Part shown: positions 7,844 through 15,923 of the stretch, one piece after another
Numbering within the stretch: position 1 is the stretch's first letter
How the letters are laid out: every line of letters begins with the position of its first letter
Origin: Bacillus thermotolerans
GTDB taxonomy: Bacteria; Bacillota; Bacilli; Bacillales; Domibacillaceae
Assembly: GCF_000812025.2 (NCBI RefSeq)
Contig: NZ_JWJE02000033.1
Location: 1 to 42,962 of the forward strand
DNA: 42,962 nt
Direction: 5' to 3'
Notes under the pieces: generated by a model
Databases searched by the model: none
What the model was told of the DNA's origin: nothing
Seen by the model: only the letters and a program-made list of their open reading frames with translations
Position numbers and translations under genes: made by a program

Positions 7844-9244
7844 ATGGACGCAAAAGATTTAGAATCACTGCTGACGATGTACAAAGAAGTCGTCGAAAAA
7901 GTCGACCTCGGCATCCATGTTATTAATGTCAACGAAAAGACCATTATTTATAATAAAAAAATGCGTGAAATTGAAGGAATGGACATTAAAGACGTTTTAG
8001 ACAAAAACTTACTGGATGTTTTCCAATTCGGCCCCGCTGAAAGTACATTGCTGCAAGTGTTAAACACAGGTGAACATATACAGAACGTGAAACAAACTTA
8101 CTTTAATAACAAAGGACAGGAAATCACAACGATTAACCATACCTTTCCGATTTACAGGAATGGCCAGCTGATCGGAGCAATGGAGATTGCGAATGACGTT
8201 ACCAAGCTCGAGAAAATGATCCAGGAAAATATGTACAAAAAAAGCGATACCCGCTATACGTTTGACCTAATCCTTGGAAAGAATGAGCAATTGCTGGAGG
8301 CAATAGAAATCAGCAAGCGGGCCACTCGTACGACCTCTTCTGTTTTAATTACTGGAGAAGGGGGCACGGGCAAAGAACTATTTGCCCACAGCATTCATAA
8401 CGGCAGCAACCGTTCCACTAAACCCTTTCTTTCTCAAAATTGCGCCGCTTTGCCGGACGCTCTGTTAGAAATGCTCTTTTTTGGCACAGAGGAAGAAGAG
8501 ACTGACTCTTTACCAGGTATTTTCGAGCAAGCTAATGGCGGCACCGTCCTCCTCGATGAGGTGGACTCTTTAAGTCCTGCCCTGCAGACGAAACTGTTGA
8601 AGGTTATTCAGGAAAAGAAGGTACGGCGAATCGGAGGATCGGAGGACATTGATATTGATGTGCGAATCCTTGCGACGATCAATGAAGATCCGATAGATGC
8701 CATTTCAGCCGGAAAGCTTAGAAAAGATTTATATTATAGGCTTAGTGTCATTTCTATCTTCATCCCTCCTCTAAGAAAAAGAAAAGAAGATATAGAAGAA
8801 TTGGTTGCTTCTTTCATTGAAAAATACAACCACTTATTTGGAATGAATGTGGAAGGTATGGATGAGGAAGTAAGGGCAAGCTTCCAAAAGTATGACTGGC
8901 CCGGAAATATAAGCGAACTAGATCATGTTATCGAAGGATCTATGAACTTAATGGGACATGATGAGGCCATCCTTATGTATAAACATCTGCCAATCCAATT
9001 TCGCCAAAAGTCAGAAAATGGGCGGCATTATGCCCTTGGAGAGAATATAGAAGAATTTCTTTATCAGCCGGGCAAACCGATTTTGCCTTTAGAAGATTTT
9101 ATGTATGAAGCGGAGACATACTATATCAAGAAAGCCTTGCAGCACCACGGTTTTAACATTACGAAAACGGCTAAAGCACTCGGGATGAGCCGGCAAAATT
9201 TGCAATACCGGATGAGAAAATATAACATCGACAAAAACGAATAG
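7844..9244 (+). CDS. rocR: RocR-like regulator: PAS - AAA+ - Fis HTH, lacking the GAFTGA loop
   Basis: 466 residues from ATG 7844, chosen because AAGGAGG lies 5 nt upstream; an upstream in-frame TTG at 7826 lacks a site. Order: PAS-like sensor (about 10-115), AAA+ domain with Walker A GEGGTGKE (171-178), Walker B GGTVLLDEV (232-240), arginine region RKDLYYRL and WPGN motif (352-355), then a Fis-type HTH (about 425-460, ITKTAKALGMSRQNLQYRM). In B. subtilis RocR activates SigL-dependent roc genes in response to ornithine/citrulline. Here the segment between FFG (212-214) and GIFEQANGG (225-233) is only TEEEETDSLP: the GAFTGA motif that contacts sigma-54 is absent and the loop is several residues short. 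It may thus act with sigma-A or as a repressor. Divergent from rocA. Confidence 0.88.
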   Translation: MDAKDLESLLTMYKEVVEKVDLGIHVINVNEKTIIYNKKMREIEGMDIKDVLDKNLLDVFQFGPAESTLLQVLNTGEHIQNVKQTYFNNKGQEITTINHTFPIYRNGQLIGAMEIANDVTKLEKMIQENMYKKSDTRYTFDLILGKNEQLLEAIEISKRATRTTSSVLITGEGGTGKELFAHSIHNGSNRSTKPFLSQNCAALPDALLEMLFFGTEEEETDSLPGIFEQANGGTVLLDEVDSLSPALQTKLLKVIQEKKVRRIGGSEDIDIDVRILATINEDPIDAISAGKLRKDLYYRLSVISIFIPPLRKRKEDIEELVASFIEKYNHLFGMNVEGMDEEVRASFQKYDWPGNISELDHVIEGSMNLMGHDEAILMYKHLPIQFRQKSENGRHYALGENIEEFLYQPGKPILPLEDFMYEAETYYIKKALQHHGFNITKTAKALGMSRQNLQYRMRKYNIDKNE

Positions 9245-9252
9245 CTGATACA

Positions 9253-9297
9253 GCAAGAAAGGGAGCCCCTCATCAGGAGCTCCCTTTCTTGCTTTTT
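9253..9297 (+). terminator. Rho-independent terminator of rocR
   Basis: A 14-bp stem GCAAGAAAGGGAGC (9253-9266) / GCTCCCTTTCTTGC (9279-9292) is followed by TTTTT on the plus strand, right after rocR. It abuts the convergent nhaC stop codon (9296-9298). Confidence 0.9.
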
Positions 9298-10735
9298 ATA
9301 AAATCTCTTTGCTTTGCTGCATTTCACGTTCTTCTAACTCTTTTACTTGTACATCTGTTAAACGTTCCACTTTCCAGCCTAAAAATGCCATGATAATACC
9401 GATAATAGGTACCGCATAGTTTAGAACCGCATACGGTGCATAGGCAAATGGATGAACAGCAAGTGTCGACAGGATAAATACACCGCATGTATTCCACGGA
9501 ATAAATGGAGAGGTAACAGTTCCTCCGTCTTCAAGAGCACGCGACAAGTTTTTCGAATGCAATTTTTTGTCACGGTATGCTTGTACATACATACGTCCTG
9601 GCAAAAGAATAGAGATGTATTGCTCAGATGCTGTAGCATTTGTCAGAAAAGCTGAAGCGATAGTAGAAGCAATTAAGCTGCCGGCAGATCGGGCTATTTT
9701 TAAAATTTGGTTAACGATAGCTCTAAGCATGCCTGTTTGCTCCATTACGCCCCCGAATGTCATAGCTACAATAGTCAAAGAGACCGTGTACATCATCGAA
9801 TCGATGCCTCCGCGGTTAAACAGCTCATCTACCATAGCATTGCCAGTTTCAATCGCAAATCCGTCGTGAAGTGTATTCACTGCGTCCGCTACGTTCCCTC
9901 CTTGAACAAATACATGACAGGCCCAGCCAAGAAACACACCAACAGCTAGAGCTGGCAAAGCCGGGACTTTTTTAGCCACAAGAACGACTACAATAACTGG
10001 AACAAGCAAGAGCCATGGGGAAATGACAAAATTCTCTTGGAGCGTCGCTAAAATATCATTGATTTGTCCACTGTCTACAGTAGAACCGCTGAATTGGCGT
10101 CCAAGAAAATAGTACGCGGCGAGCGCAATGACTAGCGCCGGGATCGTAGTGTAAAACATGTGTTTAATATGTTCAAATAAATCAGTACCCGTAATCCCTG
10201 CTGCAAGGTTCGTCGTGTCCGAAAGCGGAGACATTTTATCTCCAAAATAAGAACCGGAGATAATAGCTCCAGCCACCATTGGTGCAGGAATACCCATACT
10301 CAAACCAATTCCCATTCCAGCCACACCGATTGTTCCCATAGTTGACCAGGAGCTGCCGATTGCTAGCGTGACAATAGCACAAATAATACAGATAGATAAT
10401 AAAAAGAATGATGGCGTAATAATTTTTAGCCCGTAATAAATCATCGTCGCTATGATACCGCCGCCAATCCAGGCGCCGATAATCAAGCCGACCATAATAA
10501 TAATCAAAATCGCTGGCAACGCAAGACGAATTCCCTTATATATCCCCTCTTCGATTGTCCCCCATTTATGACCTAAACGCCAGCCAATAATAGCAGCAAC
10601 CGCTGCACCGACGATAAGAGGCACATGCGGGCTCCCCTCAAACTTGATAATGGTGATCGCCATCAATCCAACCATCACAATTAATGGAATGATGGCCAGA
10701 AAGAATGGCACCTGGATCTCCTGTTGTTTTTTCAT
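9296..10735 (-). CDS. nhaC: NhaC-family Na+/H+ (or Na+-coupled organic acid) antiporter
   Basis: 479 residues, about 11-12 hydrophobic segments; integral membrane. The family signature SGSYFGDKMSPLSDTTNLAAG lies near residues 160-180. NhaC homologues include Na+/H+ antiporters and MleN-type malate/lactate exchangers, so the true substrate is uncertain; its place beside the roc genes could indicate a metabolite-coupled role, which is inference. Both ends are predicted cytoplasmic and the C-terminus is a charged tail (VERLTDVQVKELEEREMQQSK). ATG 10735 follows GGGAGGAG. Monocistronic by layout; a 350-bp AT-rich region with a large inverted repeat lies upstream. Confidence 0.85.
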   Translation of the reverse strand: MKKQQEIQVPFFLAIIPLIVMVGLMAITIIKFEGSPHVPLIVGAAVAAIIGWRLGHKWGTIEEGIYKGIRLALPAILIIIMVGLIIGAWIGGGIIATMIYYGLKIITPSFFLLSICIICAIVTLAIGSSWSTMGTIGVAGMGIGLSMGIPAPMVAGAIISGSYFGDKMSPLSDTTNLAAGITGTDLFEHIKHMFYTTIPALVIALAAYYFLGRQFSGSTVDSGQINDILATLQENFVISPWLLLVPVIVVVLVAKKVPALPALAVGVFLGWACHVFVQGGNVADAVNTLHDGFAIETGNAMVDELFNRGGIDSMMYTVSLTIVAMTFGGVMEQTGMLRAIVNQILKIARSAGSLIASTIASAFLTNATASEQYISILLPGRMYVQAYRDKKLHSKNLSRALEDGGTVTSPFIPWNTCGVFILSTLAVHPFAYAPYAVLNYAVPIIGIIMAFLGWKVERLTDVQVKELEEREMQQSKEIL

Positions 10736-11083
10736 TTCCGTCTCCTCCCGTCTCTTGATGAAAACCTTTTCATCTAATTATAAAAAAATAATCTAATCCC
10801 TTATTAACTGATAAATTAACTAATTTATCAGTTAATTTACTAGTTAAAATTACTATTCAATTATCACACAAATTGACTATTCAGTTAATTATAATCCTAT
10901 TATACTTAAAAACTTTAAATAGTCATTATTATTTTGAAAAAATATTTATGTATTTTTTTGCAGCCAAACTTGTTTGCATGTACATTGAATTATTTTCTGT
11001 TACTTTCTGGTGCATCTGTACTGAAGAAAGAATCCCTTTTGATCTTCCAACAAAGCCTTCATCCTCTAAGTATAGTCGGCAGG
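10736..11083. other. AT-rich intergenic region upstream of nhaC
   Basis: About 350 bp without a credible gene. It holds the 34-bp inverted repeat at 10803-10836, a second copy of its half-site (TCAGTTAATT at 10881-10890), a further related TAGTTAA at 10841-10847, and several TATAAT-like hexamers, none with a convincing -35. Short ORFs on both strands have no ribosome binding sites. Presumably it contains the nhaC promoter. Confidence 0.5.
10803..10836. repeat. Perfect 34-bp inverted repeat upstream of nhaC
   Basis: Arms of 16 bp, ATTAACTGATAAATTA (10803-10818) and TAATTTATCAGTTAAT (10821-10836), are perfect reverse complements separated by AC. No T-run or GC-rich stem suggests a terminator. 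The half-site TCAGTTAATT recurs 53 bp away at 10881-10890, consistent with a cooperative DNA-binding site for a regulator of nhaC. Confidence 0.7.
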
Positions 11084-11127
11084 AATAAAAAAAAGCATGA
11101 GGCTTCATCCGCTCATGCCTCATGCTT
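11084..11127 (-). terminator. Rho-independent terminator of yugI
   Basis: An 11-bp stem AAGCATGAGGC (11093-11103) / GCCTCATGCTT (11117-11127) is followed on the minus strand by a run of eight T, 4 bp after the yugI stop. Confidence 0.9.
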
Positions 11128-11130
11128 CAA

Positions 11131-11493
11131 TTACTTATTCTCACCGGACTGTTTAATCCATTCTTGCAATTTGTCCTTCAGCGTATTAAAGCCCTCATTA
11201 TTCTCGTCGAGCTTCAAGCGGCGTGCTGCCTGAACCGCAGATGGCTTCGCCTCTTCTGTTGCCCGAATGGACAAGCTGATCTTTCCTTCTTCCTCATTCA
11301 CTGAAAGAACTTTCACCTTGACTTCTTCCCCTACCTGGAGATATTCGTGAATGTCTTTCACGAACCCGTGTGTTACTTCCGAAATATGAACAAGCCCTTG
11401 CTTGCCATCCTCTAAAGCAACAAATGCCCCATAAGGCTGGATGCCCGTTACCTTTCCTGTGATAATTTGACCTTCTTCAATTGGATTTGCCAT
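11131..11493 (-). CDS. yugI: S1-domain RNA-binding protein (general stress protein 13 family)
   Basis: 120 residues with one S1 domain over most of its length: GQIITGKVTGIQPYGAFVAL (about 8-27), GLVHISEV, LQVGEEVKVKVLSV and KISLSIRA. In B. subtilis YugI (GSP13) is a ribosome-associated S1 protein. The C-terminus is a short charged helix. I chose ATG 11493 rather than the TTG one codon upstream because AGGAG is 7 nt from it. A separate sigma-A promoter with an extended -10 (11538-11566) and its own terminator make it monocistronic. Cytoplasmic. Confidence 0.88.
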   Translation of the reverse strand: MANPIEEGQIITGKVTGIQPYGAFVALEDGKQGLVHISEVTHGFVKDIHEYLQVGEEVKVKVLSVNEEEGKISLSIRATEEAKPSAVQAARRLKLDENNEGFNTLKDKLQEWIKQSGENK

Positions 11494-11537
11494 CAAAACA
11501 CTCCTACATATTAATTTCGTTATCTATCCATCATAAC

Positions 11538-11566
11538 ATTATAGCATATCTAATAAGAAATTTCTA
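11538..11566 (-). promoter_or_regulatory. Sigma-A promoter of yugI (extended -10)
   Basis: On the minus strand TAGAAA (11566-11561), a 17-nt spacer and TATAAT (11543-11538), with TG one base before the -10. It lies about 45 bp upstream of the yugI start. Confidence 0.65.
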
Positions 11567-11680
11567 AATATCACCCTTACTTCTCTACTCAGTGAAAAAA
11601 TTTAGCTGTGACCTGCATAAAACCTGAGCAAACGGGAACAATATGACTAATCACACTCCCTATTCTCCCCCTGAATAGAG

Positions 11681-11709
11681 AAAAAGGCAGCCAGTTCGGC
11701 TGCCTTTTT
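11681..11709 (-). terminator. Rho-independent terminator of the yerD-like operon
   Basis: A 12-bp stem AAAAAGGCAGCC (11681-11692) / GGCTGCCTTTTT (11698-11709) with a 5-nt loop; the stop codon of the upstream gene (11709-11711) touches the stem. Confidence 0.85.
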
Positions 11710-13319
11710 TATGCTTCTCTTTTGCGCTGCTGAGCTTCTTCTGCAGCTATAATGATATCTTCAAGCGGCGACAGCCGTCCAAGTTCATCCTTGTAAACGA
11801 TATGCTTACGCTCAAATTGTGTAGGGGACTCTAAGCCAGCAGCTGCTGCTAAATTATAAAGACCTTCCCGAAGAGATACAACATAGTTGCAAACGCGGTA
11901 ATGCTTTTCTTCTACAACTAGTCCATCCTGTAATTTCTCATCTGTTGTAGCTACCCCCGCCGGACAAGTATTTGTATGGCATACTTGTGCCATAATACAA
12001 CCCACGCTGATCATAAACCCGCGAGCGATATTGACAAGGTCCGCTCCCATAGCTAAGGCAATGGCAATCTTGTCAGGAGTGATCAGCTTTCCAGAAGCAA
12101 TTAACTTCACTCGATCACGAACACCATATCTTTTCAGCATTTCATCTACCACCGGCAAAGCAGACATAATTGGCAATCCAACTGTATCAGCCAGCTCCTG
12201 ATAAGTTGCTCCTGTGCCGCCTTCTCCGCCGTCGACGGTAATGAAATCAGGACCTTTCCCGCTCTCCTTCATGTAAGAGACCAAGTTTTCAAGCGCATCT
12301 AGATCACCGACCACAATTTTGATGCCAATCGGCTTACCGCCCACGGTGCGCAGCTGCTCAATAAAATCAAACATCGTAGGTACGTCCTCAAACTCATAAA
12401 ACCGGTTCGGACTATTGATTGTTTTCCCAGGCTCTACCAGGCGGATAGCAGCGATCTTTTCTGTCACCTTCTCACCTTCTACATGACCACCTCGCGTCTT
12501 CGCTCCTTGGGCCAGCTTCAGTTCAAAGGCTTTCACCTGCTCCATCTCACTTTTTCGCTTAAATTCCTCCCAGGAGAATTCCCCGCTCGGCTTGCGTACA
12601 CCAAATAAATCAGGACCAATTTGCATGATGATATCCGGGTTCCCGGCCAGGTGATACTCTGATAACCCGCCTTCCCCTGTATTCATCCATGTACCTCCGG
12701 CCAACCCAAGACCTTTAGATAAAGCAGTAATTGCTTTTTCCCCAAGGGCACCGTAGCTCATTCCGGACTGTCCGACCAACCCCTTTAACTTGTACGGCTT
12801 TTGACACGTATGCTCGCCAATAATTACTGCCTCATCATCCGTTAAGTAATAGGGATCAATCAGCTTTTCCTCCCGATGCTCTTTACGGGAAAATAGATTC
12901 TCAGCATCAACTTTATACACCTTTGTCTTAATTTTCTCAGCATTATCGACCTTCAACTCGTCACGGTGCTTAGGAAACAGTGTATTGCGGATATAGAACC
13001 CCTCTTCGTCAAAGTTACGTTTCGAACCAAAACCAATTAACCGCTCCTTATATTTCCCGGACTTGACGATATCTTGAAATTCCTTTCTTGAGAACGGCTT
13101 CGCGTCGTTATCCGCATCGAATAAATATTGGCGAAGCTCAGGACCTATATGCTCAGCTAAATAGCGTACATTCCCAATCACAGGGAAATTGCGCAAGATG
13201 GAGTGCTGCTTTTGTCTATCATCCTTGATGTAAATATAAATAAATAATGCAATAGGTACCAGAATAAGCAACACAAGAACAACGATAAGGACTGTCATTA
13301 AAACAGAAGTTAAATTCAT
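11709..13319 (-). CDS. yerD: Membrane-anchored FMN-binding glutamate-synthase-like protein
   Basis: 536 residues. An N-terminal membrane helix (about 5-28) precedes a GltB-like (glutamate synthase central/FMN) barrel. Visible: GTWMNTGEGGLSEYH, ITVDGGEGGTGATY, ASGKLITPDKIAIALAMGAD and a cysteine cluster GCIMAQVCHTNTCPAGVAT with C-x5-C-x4-C spacing, as for the 3Fe-4S site of GltB. There is no glutaminase domain, so it is not a complete glutamate synthase. B. subtilis YerD is about the same size; its substrate is not established to my knowledge. Lies 37 bp downstream of an SDR gene on the same strand, probably one operon. Not at the usual B. subtilis location, so rearranged relative to that genome. 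Confidence 0.85.
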   Translation of the reverse strand: MNLTSVLMTVLIVVLVLLILVPIALFIYIYIKDDRQKQHSILRNFPVIGNVRYLAEHIGPELRQYLFDADNDAKPFSRKEFQDIVKSGKYKERLIGFGSKRNFDEEGFYIRNTLFPKHRDELKVDNAEKIKTKVYKVDAENLFSRKEHREEKLIDPYYLTDDEAVIIGEHTCQKPYKLKGLVGQSGMSYGALGEKAITALSKGLGLAGGTWMNTGEGGLSEYHLAGNPDIIMQIGPDLFGVRKPSGEFSWEEFKRKSEMEQVKAFELKLAQGAKTRGGHVEGEKVTEKIAAIRLVEPGKTINSPNRFYEFEDVPTMFDFIEQLRTVGGKPIGIKIVVGDLDALENLVSYMKESGKGPDFITVDGGEGGTGATYQELADTVGLPIMSALPVVDEMLKRYGVRDRVKLIASGKLITPDKIAIALAMGADLVNIARGFMISVGCIMAQVCHTNTCPAGVATTDEKLQDGLVVEEKHYRVCNYVVSLREGLYNLAAAAGLESPTQFERKHIVYKDELGRLSPLEDIIIAAEEAQQRKREA

Positions 13320-13356
13320 ATGCCTCCCCCTTCATGCTTTCTATTCTTTTCATCGA

Positions 13357-13980
13357 TTATAAGGATTGAAGTGCATCCGGAATCGGGGTGTCCCCGCTGG
13401 CTACATCGAACTTTTTATTGTAGGCTGCCTTCCGATCAAGCACGGCAACTAGCATAGCAGCCGTATCTTCCTTCGAAATGGTCGCTTCCTCAGCTGACAA
13501 TTCTCGTGCTATGGTAACAGCTCCCTTTCCCGGTTTGTCTGTCATGCGCGCGGGCCGAACAACCGTGTACACAAGCCCCGTTTCTTCCAGCAATTCGTCA
13601 GGTACTCCCTTCGCACCAACGTTCTTGGTGCTTCCCCCCTGCTCTTCATTAGCTCGCACTGCACTCATCATGACGAACCGGTTTACGCCATGCTGCTTAG
13701 CCTCTTGAATGGCATCTGCTACCGCCTCATGGTCGACTAACACCGTCTTGCCGGCCCCGGTATTCGGGCTGCTATCAGAAAGAAATATAATGGCTTCGCA
13801 GCGGGCATACCCCTCAATAGCCTGGTCACCAGCATATACCTCTGCAGCACCTGCTTTTCTAATATCCTCCATCTTGTTCTTTGCCTGAAGTACAGCAGCA
13901 GCTTCGTGGCCATGCTTAACAAGCGAGCGAATAACAAACTCACCCACTTCACTATCAGCTCCGATGACAAGCACCTTCAT
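13357..13980 (-). CDS. NAD(P)-binding atypical SDR (NmrA/YwnB-like) with altered glycine motif
   Basis: 207 residues, one Rossmann domain, similar throughout to the SDR at 39629-40270 (shared features: MxxLVIGA start, FVMMSA / FIMLSS, YTVVRPAR / FTIVRPGA, GDTPIxDAL near the C-terminus). The nucleotide-binding loop reads GADSEVG, so the central glycine of GxxGxxG is Ser/Glu-like, whereas the paralogue has intact GASGLTG. The YxxxK pair is not evident. Cofactor binding may thus be weakened or altered. Probably cotranscribed with the FMN protein gene downstream. Substrate unknown. Confidence 0.78.
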   Translation of the reverse strand: MKVLVIGADSEVGEFVIRSLVKHGHEAAAVLQAKNKMEDIRKAGAAEVYAGDQAIEGYARCEAIIFLSDSSPNTGAGKTVLVDHEAVADAIQEAKQHGVNRFVMMSAVRANEEQGGSTKNVGAKGVPDELLEETGLVYTVVRPARMTDKPGKGAVTIARELSAEEATISKEDTAAMLVAVLDRKAAYNKKFDVASGDTPIPDALQSL

Positions 13981-14084
13981 ACAGCTTCCCTCCCTATAGA
14001 TTTTTTGCTCTATTCATCCTCCTTTTCCACTCCTTTCTTTTTTCAAACCTGTTTGCCAGCTGACTTACAGAAGGCTCTCCGTAC

Positions 14085-14116
14085 AAAAAAAGAGCGCCTT
14101 ATTTTAGGCACTCTTT
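14085..14116 (-). terminator. Rho-independent terminator of alaRT
   Basis: Stem AAAGAGCGCCT (14089-14099) / AGGCACTCTTT (14106-14116) has one C-A mismatch and a 6-nt loop, with TTTTTT following on the minus strand, 20 bp after the alaT stop. Confidence 0.8.
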
Positions 14117-14136
14117 TCCCGCTTTACAATTCAATA

Positions 14137-15300
14137 TTACTTATTAACAAACCGGTCAATTCGTCTTACCGCCTCTTGCAGCTGCTCCATGGAAGAAGCG
14201 TAAGAGCAGCGGACAAACCCTTCTCCGCCTTTTCCGAACACGCTTCCTGGAACAACCGCTACCTGCTCCTCTTTCAAAAGCAGCTCTGCAAATTGATCCG
14301 ATGTATAACCTGTGCTCTGAATGGAAGGGAACACGTAAAACGCTCCGCCTGGCATGAGACAATCCAGCCCAATCTCATTAAAGGACTGGACAATATAATT
14401 GCGGCGTCGGCGGTAATCTTTCTTCATCTCTTCTACATCACTCATTCCAGACTTTAATGCTTCAAGAGCTGCATATTGAGCAGGCGTAGAAGCGCACATC
14501 ATCGCATACTGATGGATTTTTAGCATGGCTGCCGTTAACTCCGGCGGCGCACACACAAAACCAAGACGCCAGCCTGTCATCGCAAAGCCTTTTGAGAAGC
14601 CGTTGATCAGAATGGTACGTTCTCTCATCCCATCCAGGCTAGCGAAGGACGTATGCGGAATATCGTAAGCCAGTTCTGCATAAATTTCGTCCGCAACGAC
14701 AATCAAATCATGCTCCTCTACGATAGCCGCAATAGCTTTTAAATCCTCTTTATCCAGCTGGGCACCTGTTGGATTATTAGGCGAACAAAGCAAAAGCGCC
14801 TTTGTTTTTGAAGTGATCGCTTCCTTTAGCGCCTCTGGCTGTAGTTTGAACTGCTCTTCTCCTCTGGTACCTACCGTTACAGCTTTACCGCCAGCCAGCT
14901 CCACCATCGGCACGTAAGAAACGAAACATGGTTCTACAACTACTACCTCATCACCTGGGTCAAGAATAGCTCGCATTGCTAAATCAATCGCCTGGCTCGC
15001 TCCAACTGTCACAATGACTTCTTCCGTTGCATCGTATGTGACATCAAAGCGATGGTGTATGTAGCTCACAATTTCTTCACGCAGCTCCAGTAGACCTGCA
15101 TTCGCTGTATAGGAAGTGAATCCTCTTTCAAGAGATAGGATCGCCGCTTCACGAGCTGACCAAGACGTCACGAAATCAGGTTCCCCCACCCCGAGGGAAA
15201 TGACTCCTTCCATCCCTGCAGCTAAATCAAAAAACTTCCGGATGCCGGATGGACGCATGGCCTCTACCGATTTGGCAACATAACTCTTCGTGACTGGCAT
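14137..15300 (-). CDS. alaT: Class I PLP aminotransferase, probable alanine transaminase
   Basis: 387 residues; aminotransferase fold type I. Visible: LGVGEPDF (36-43), substrate-binding NNPTG (175-179), VVADEIYAEL (201-210) with the PLP-contacting Asp, PLP lysine Lys237 in NGFSKGFAMTGWR, and a C-terminal arginine in FVRCSYA. The gene starts by a 1-nt TAATG overlap with an Lrp-type regulator, the same pair as B. subtilis alaR-alaT (yugG-yugH), where the enzyme makes alanine from pyruvate. Specificity rests on that synteny; sequence alone only gives the subfamily. Cytoplasmic. Confidence 0.88.
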   Translation of the reverse strand: MPVTKSYVAKSVEAMRPSGIRKFFDLAAGMEGVISLGVGEPDFVTSWSAREAAILSLERGFTSYTANAGLLELREEIVSYIHHRFDVTYDATEEVIVTVGASQAIDLAMRAILDPGDEVVVVEPCFVSYVPMVELAGGKAVTVGTRGEEQFKLQPEALKEAITSKTKALLLCSPNNPTGAQLDKEDLKAIAAIVEEHDLIVVADEIYAELAYDIPHTSFASLDGMRERTILINGFSKGFAMTGWRLGFVCAPPELTAAMLKIHQYAMMCASTPAQYAALEALKSGMSDVEEMKKDYRRRRNYIVQSFNEIGLDCLMPGGAFYVFPSIQSTGYTSDQFAELLLKEEQVAVVPGSVFGKGGEGFVRCSYASSMEQLQEAVRRIDRFVNK

Positions 15301-15800
15301 TATGGTGACACCACCATTCTGTTATCCGTTTGTTTATCTTCAAAAATCTTTCCGTCATGCTTATATTTTTTTAGTTGGAAATGCGTTGTCGTAGATACTA
15401 CTTCTTCAAGAACCGATAATTTCTCCGAGACGAACCGGGCTACTTCCTTCATAGTTCTACCCTCTACCGTTACAGATAAATCATAAGCGCCCGACATTAA
15501 GTAGACGGAGCTTACTTCTTTAAACCGGTAAATCCTTTCGGCTGTTTCATTAAAGCCGACTCCCCGCTTCGGTGTCACCTTCACGTCAATCATAGCTGTC
15601 ACGTGCTCAGAATCTTCCACCTTCGACCAATCAACCAGCGCGGTGTAATGAACGAGCACTTTTTCTTTTTCTAACCGTTTAATCATGGACTTGACAGCTT
15701 CTTCATCTTCGCCAATCATCTTGCTTAGATCGGCAGGAGTTAAACGAGCGTCTTTTTCTAAAATCTCAAGAATCTCTTGTTCTTTCTTGTTGATTTTCAC
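15300..15800 (-). CDS. alaR: Lrp/AsnC-family transcriptional regulator AlaR
   Basis: 166 residues. N-terminal winged HTH (about 1-60: ILEKDARLTPADLSKMIGEDEEAVKSMIKRLEKE) and C-terminal RAM effector domain with the glycine-bearing SSVYLMSGAYDLSVTV segment. Start is GTG at 15800, with GGAGG 7 nt upstream. The stop overlaps the alaT start by 1 nt, so expression is coupled. A TATAAT with extended TG lies on the minus strand at 15839-15834 upstream. In B. subtilis AlaR is reported to act positively on alaT. Similar-sized family members usually sense amino acids; alanine is the likely effector by context. Confidence 0.88.
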   Translation of the reverse strand: MKINKKEQEILEILEKDARLTPADLSKMIGEDEEAVKSMIKRLEKEKVLVHYTALVDWSKVEDSEHVTAMIDVKVTPKRGVGFNETAERIYRFKEVSSVYLMSGAYDLSVTVEGRTMKEVARFVSEKLSVLEEVVSTTTHFQLKKYKHDGKIFEDKQTDNRMVVSP

Positions 15801-15923
15801 AATAAGTCCTCCAAATGTTTATTAAATAATACAATTATAGCAAAAAAAGCAGGGGATTAAAGGAGTAAAGGAAATATTTTTATGAACAACAGGGTAGTTT
15901 TTATAGTAAGAGGAGGGACAAAA

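Noticed and set aside
10873-11304. Several ORFs of 60-99 codons upstream and across yugI
   Set aside because: They lack ribosome binding sites, have phenylalanine/cysteine-rich low-complexity products and overlap yugI or its terminator on the other strand.
13981-14084. Possible promoter or small gene between the SDR and alaT terminator
   Set aside because: Only about 100 bp, with no convincing -10/-35 pair or start with a binding site.
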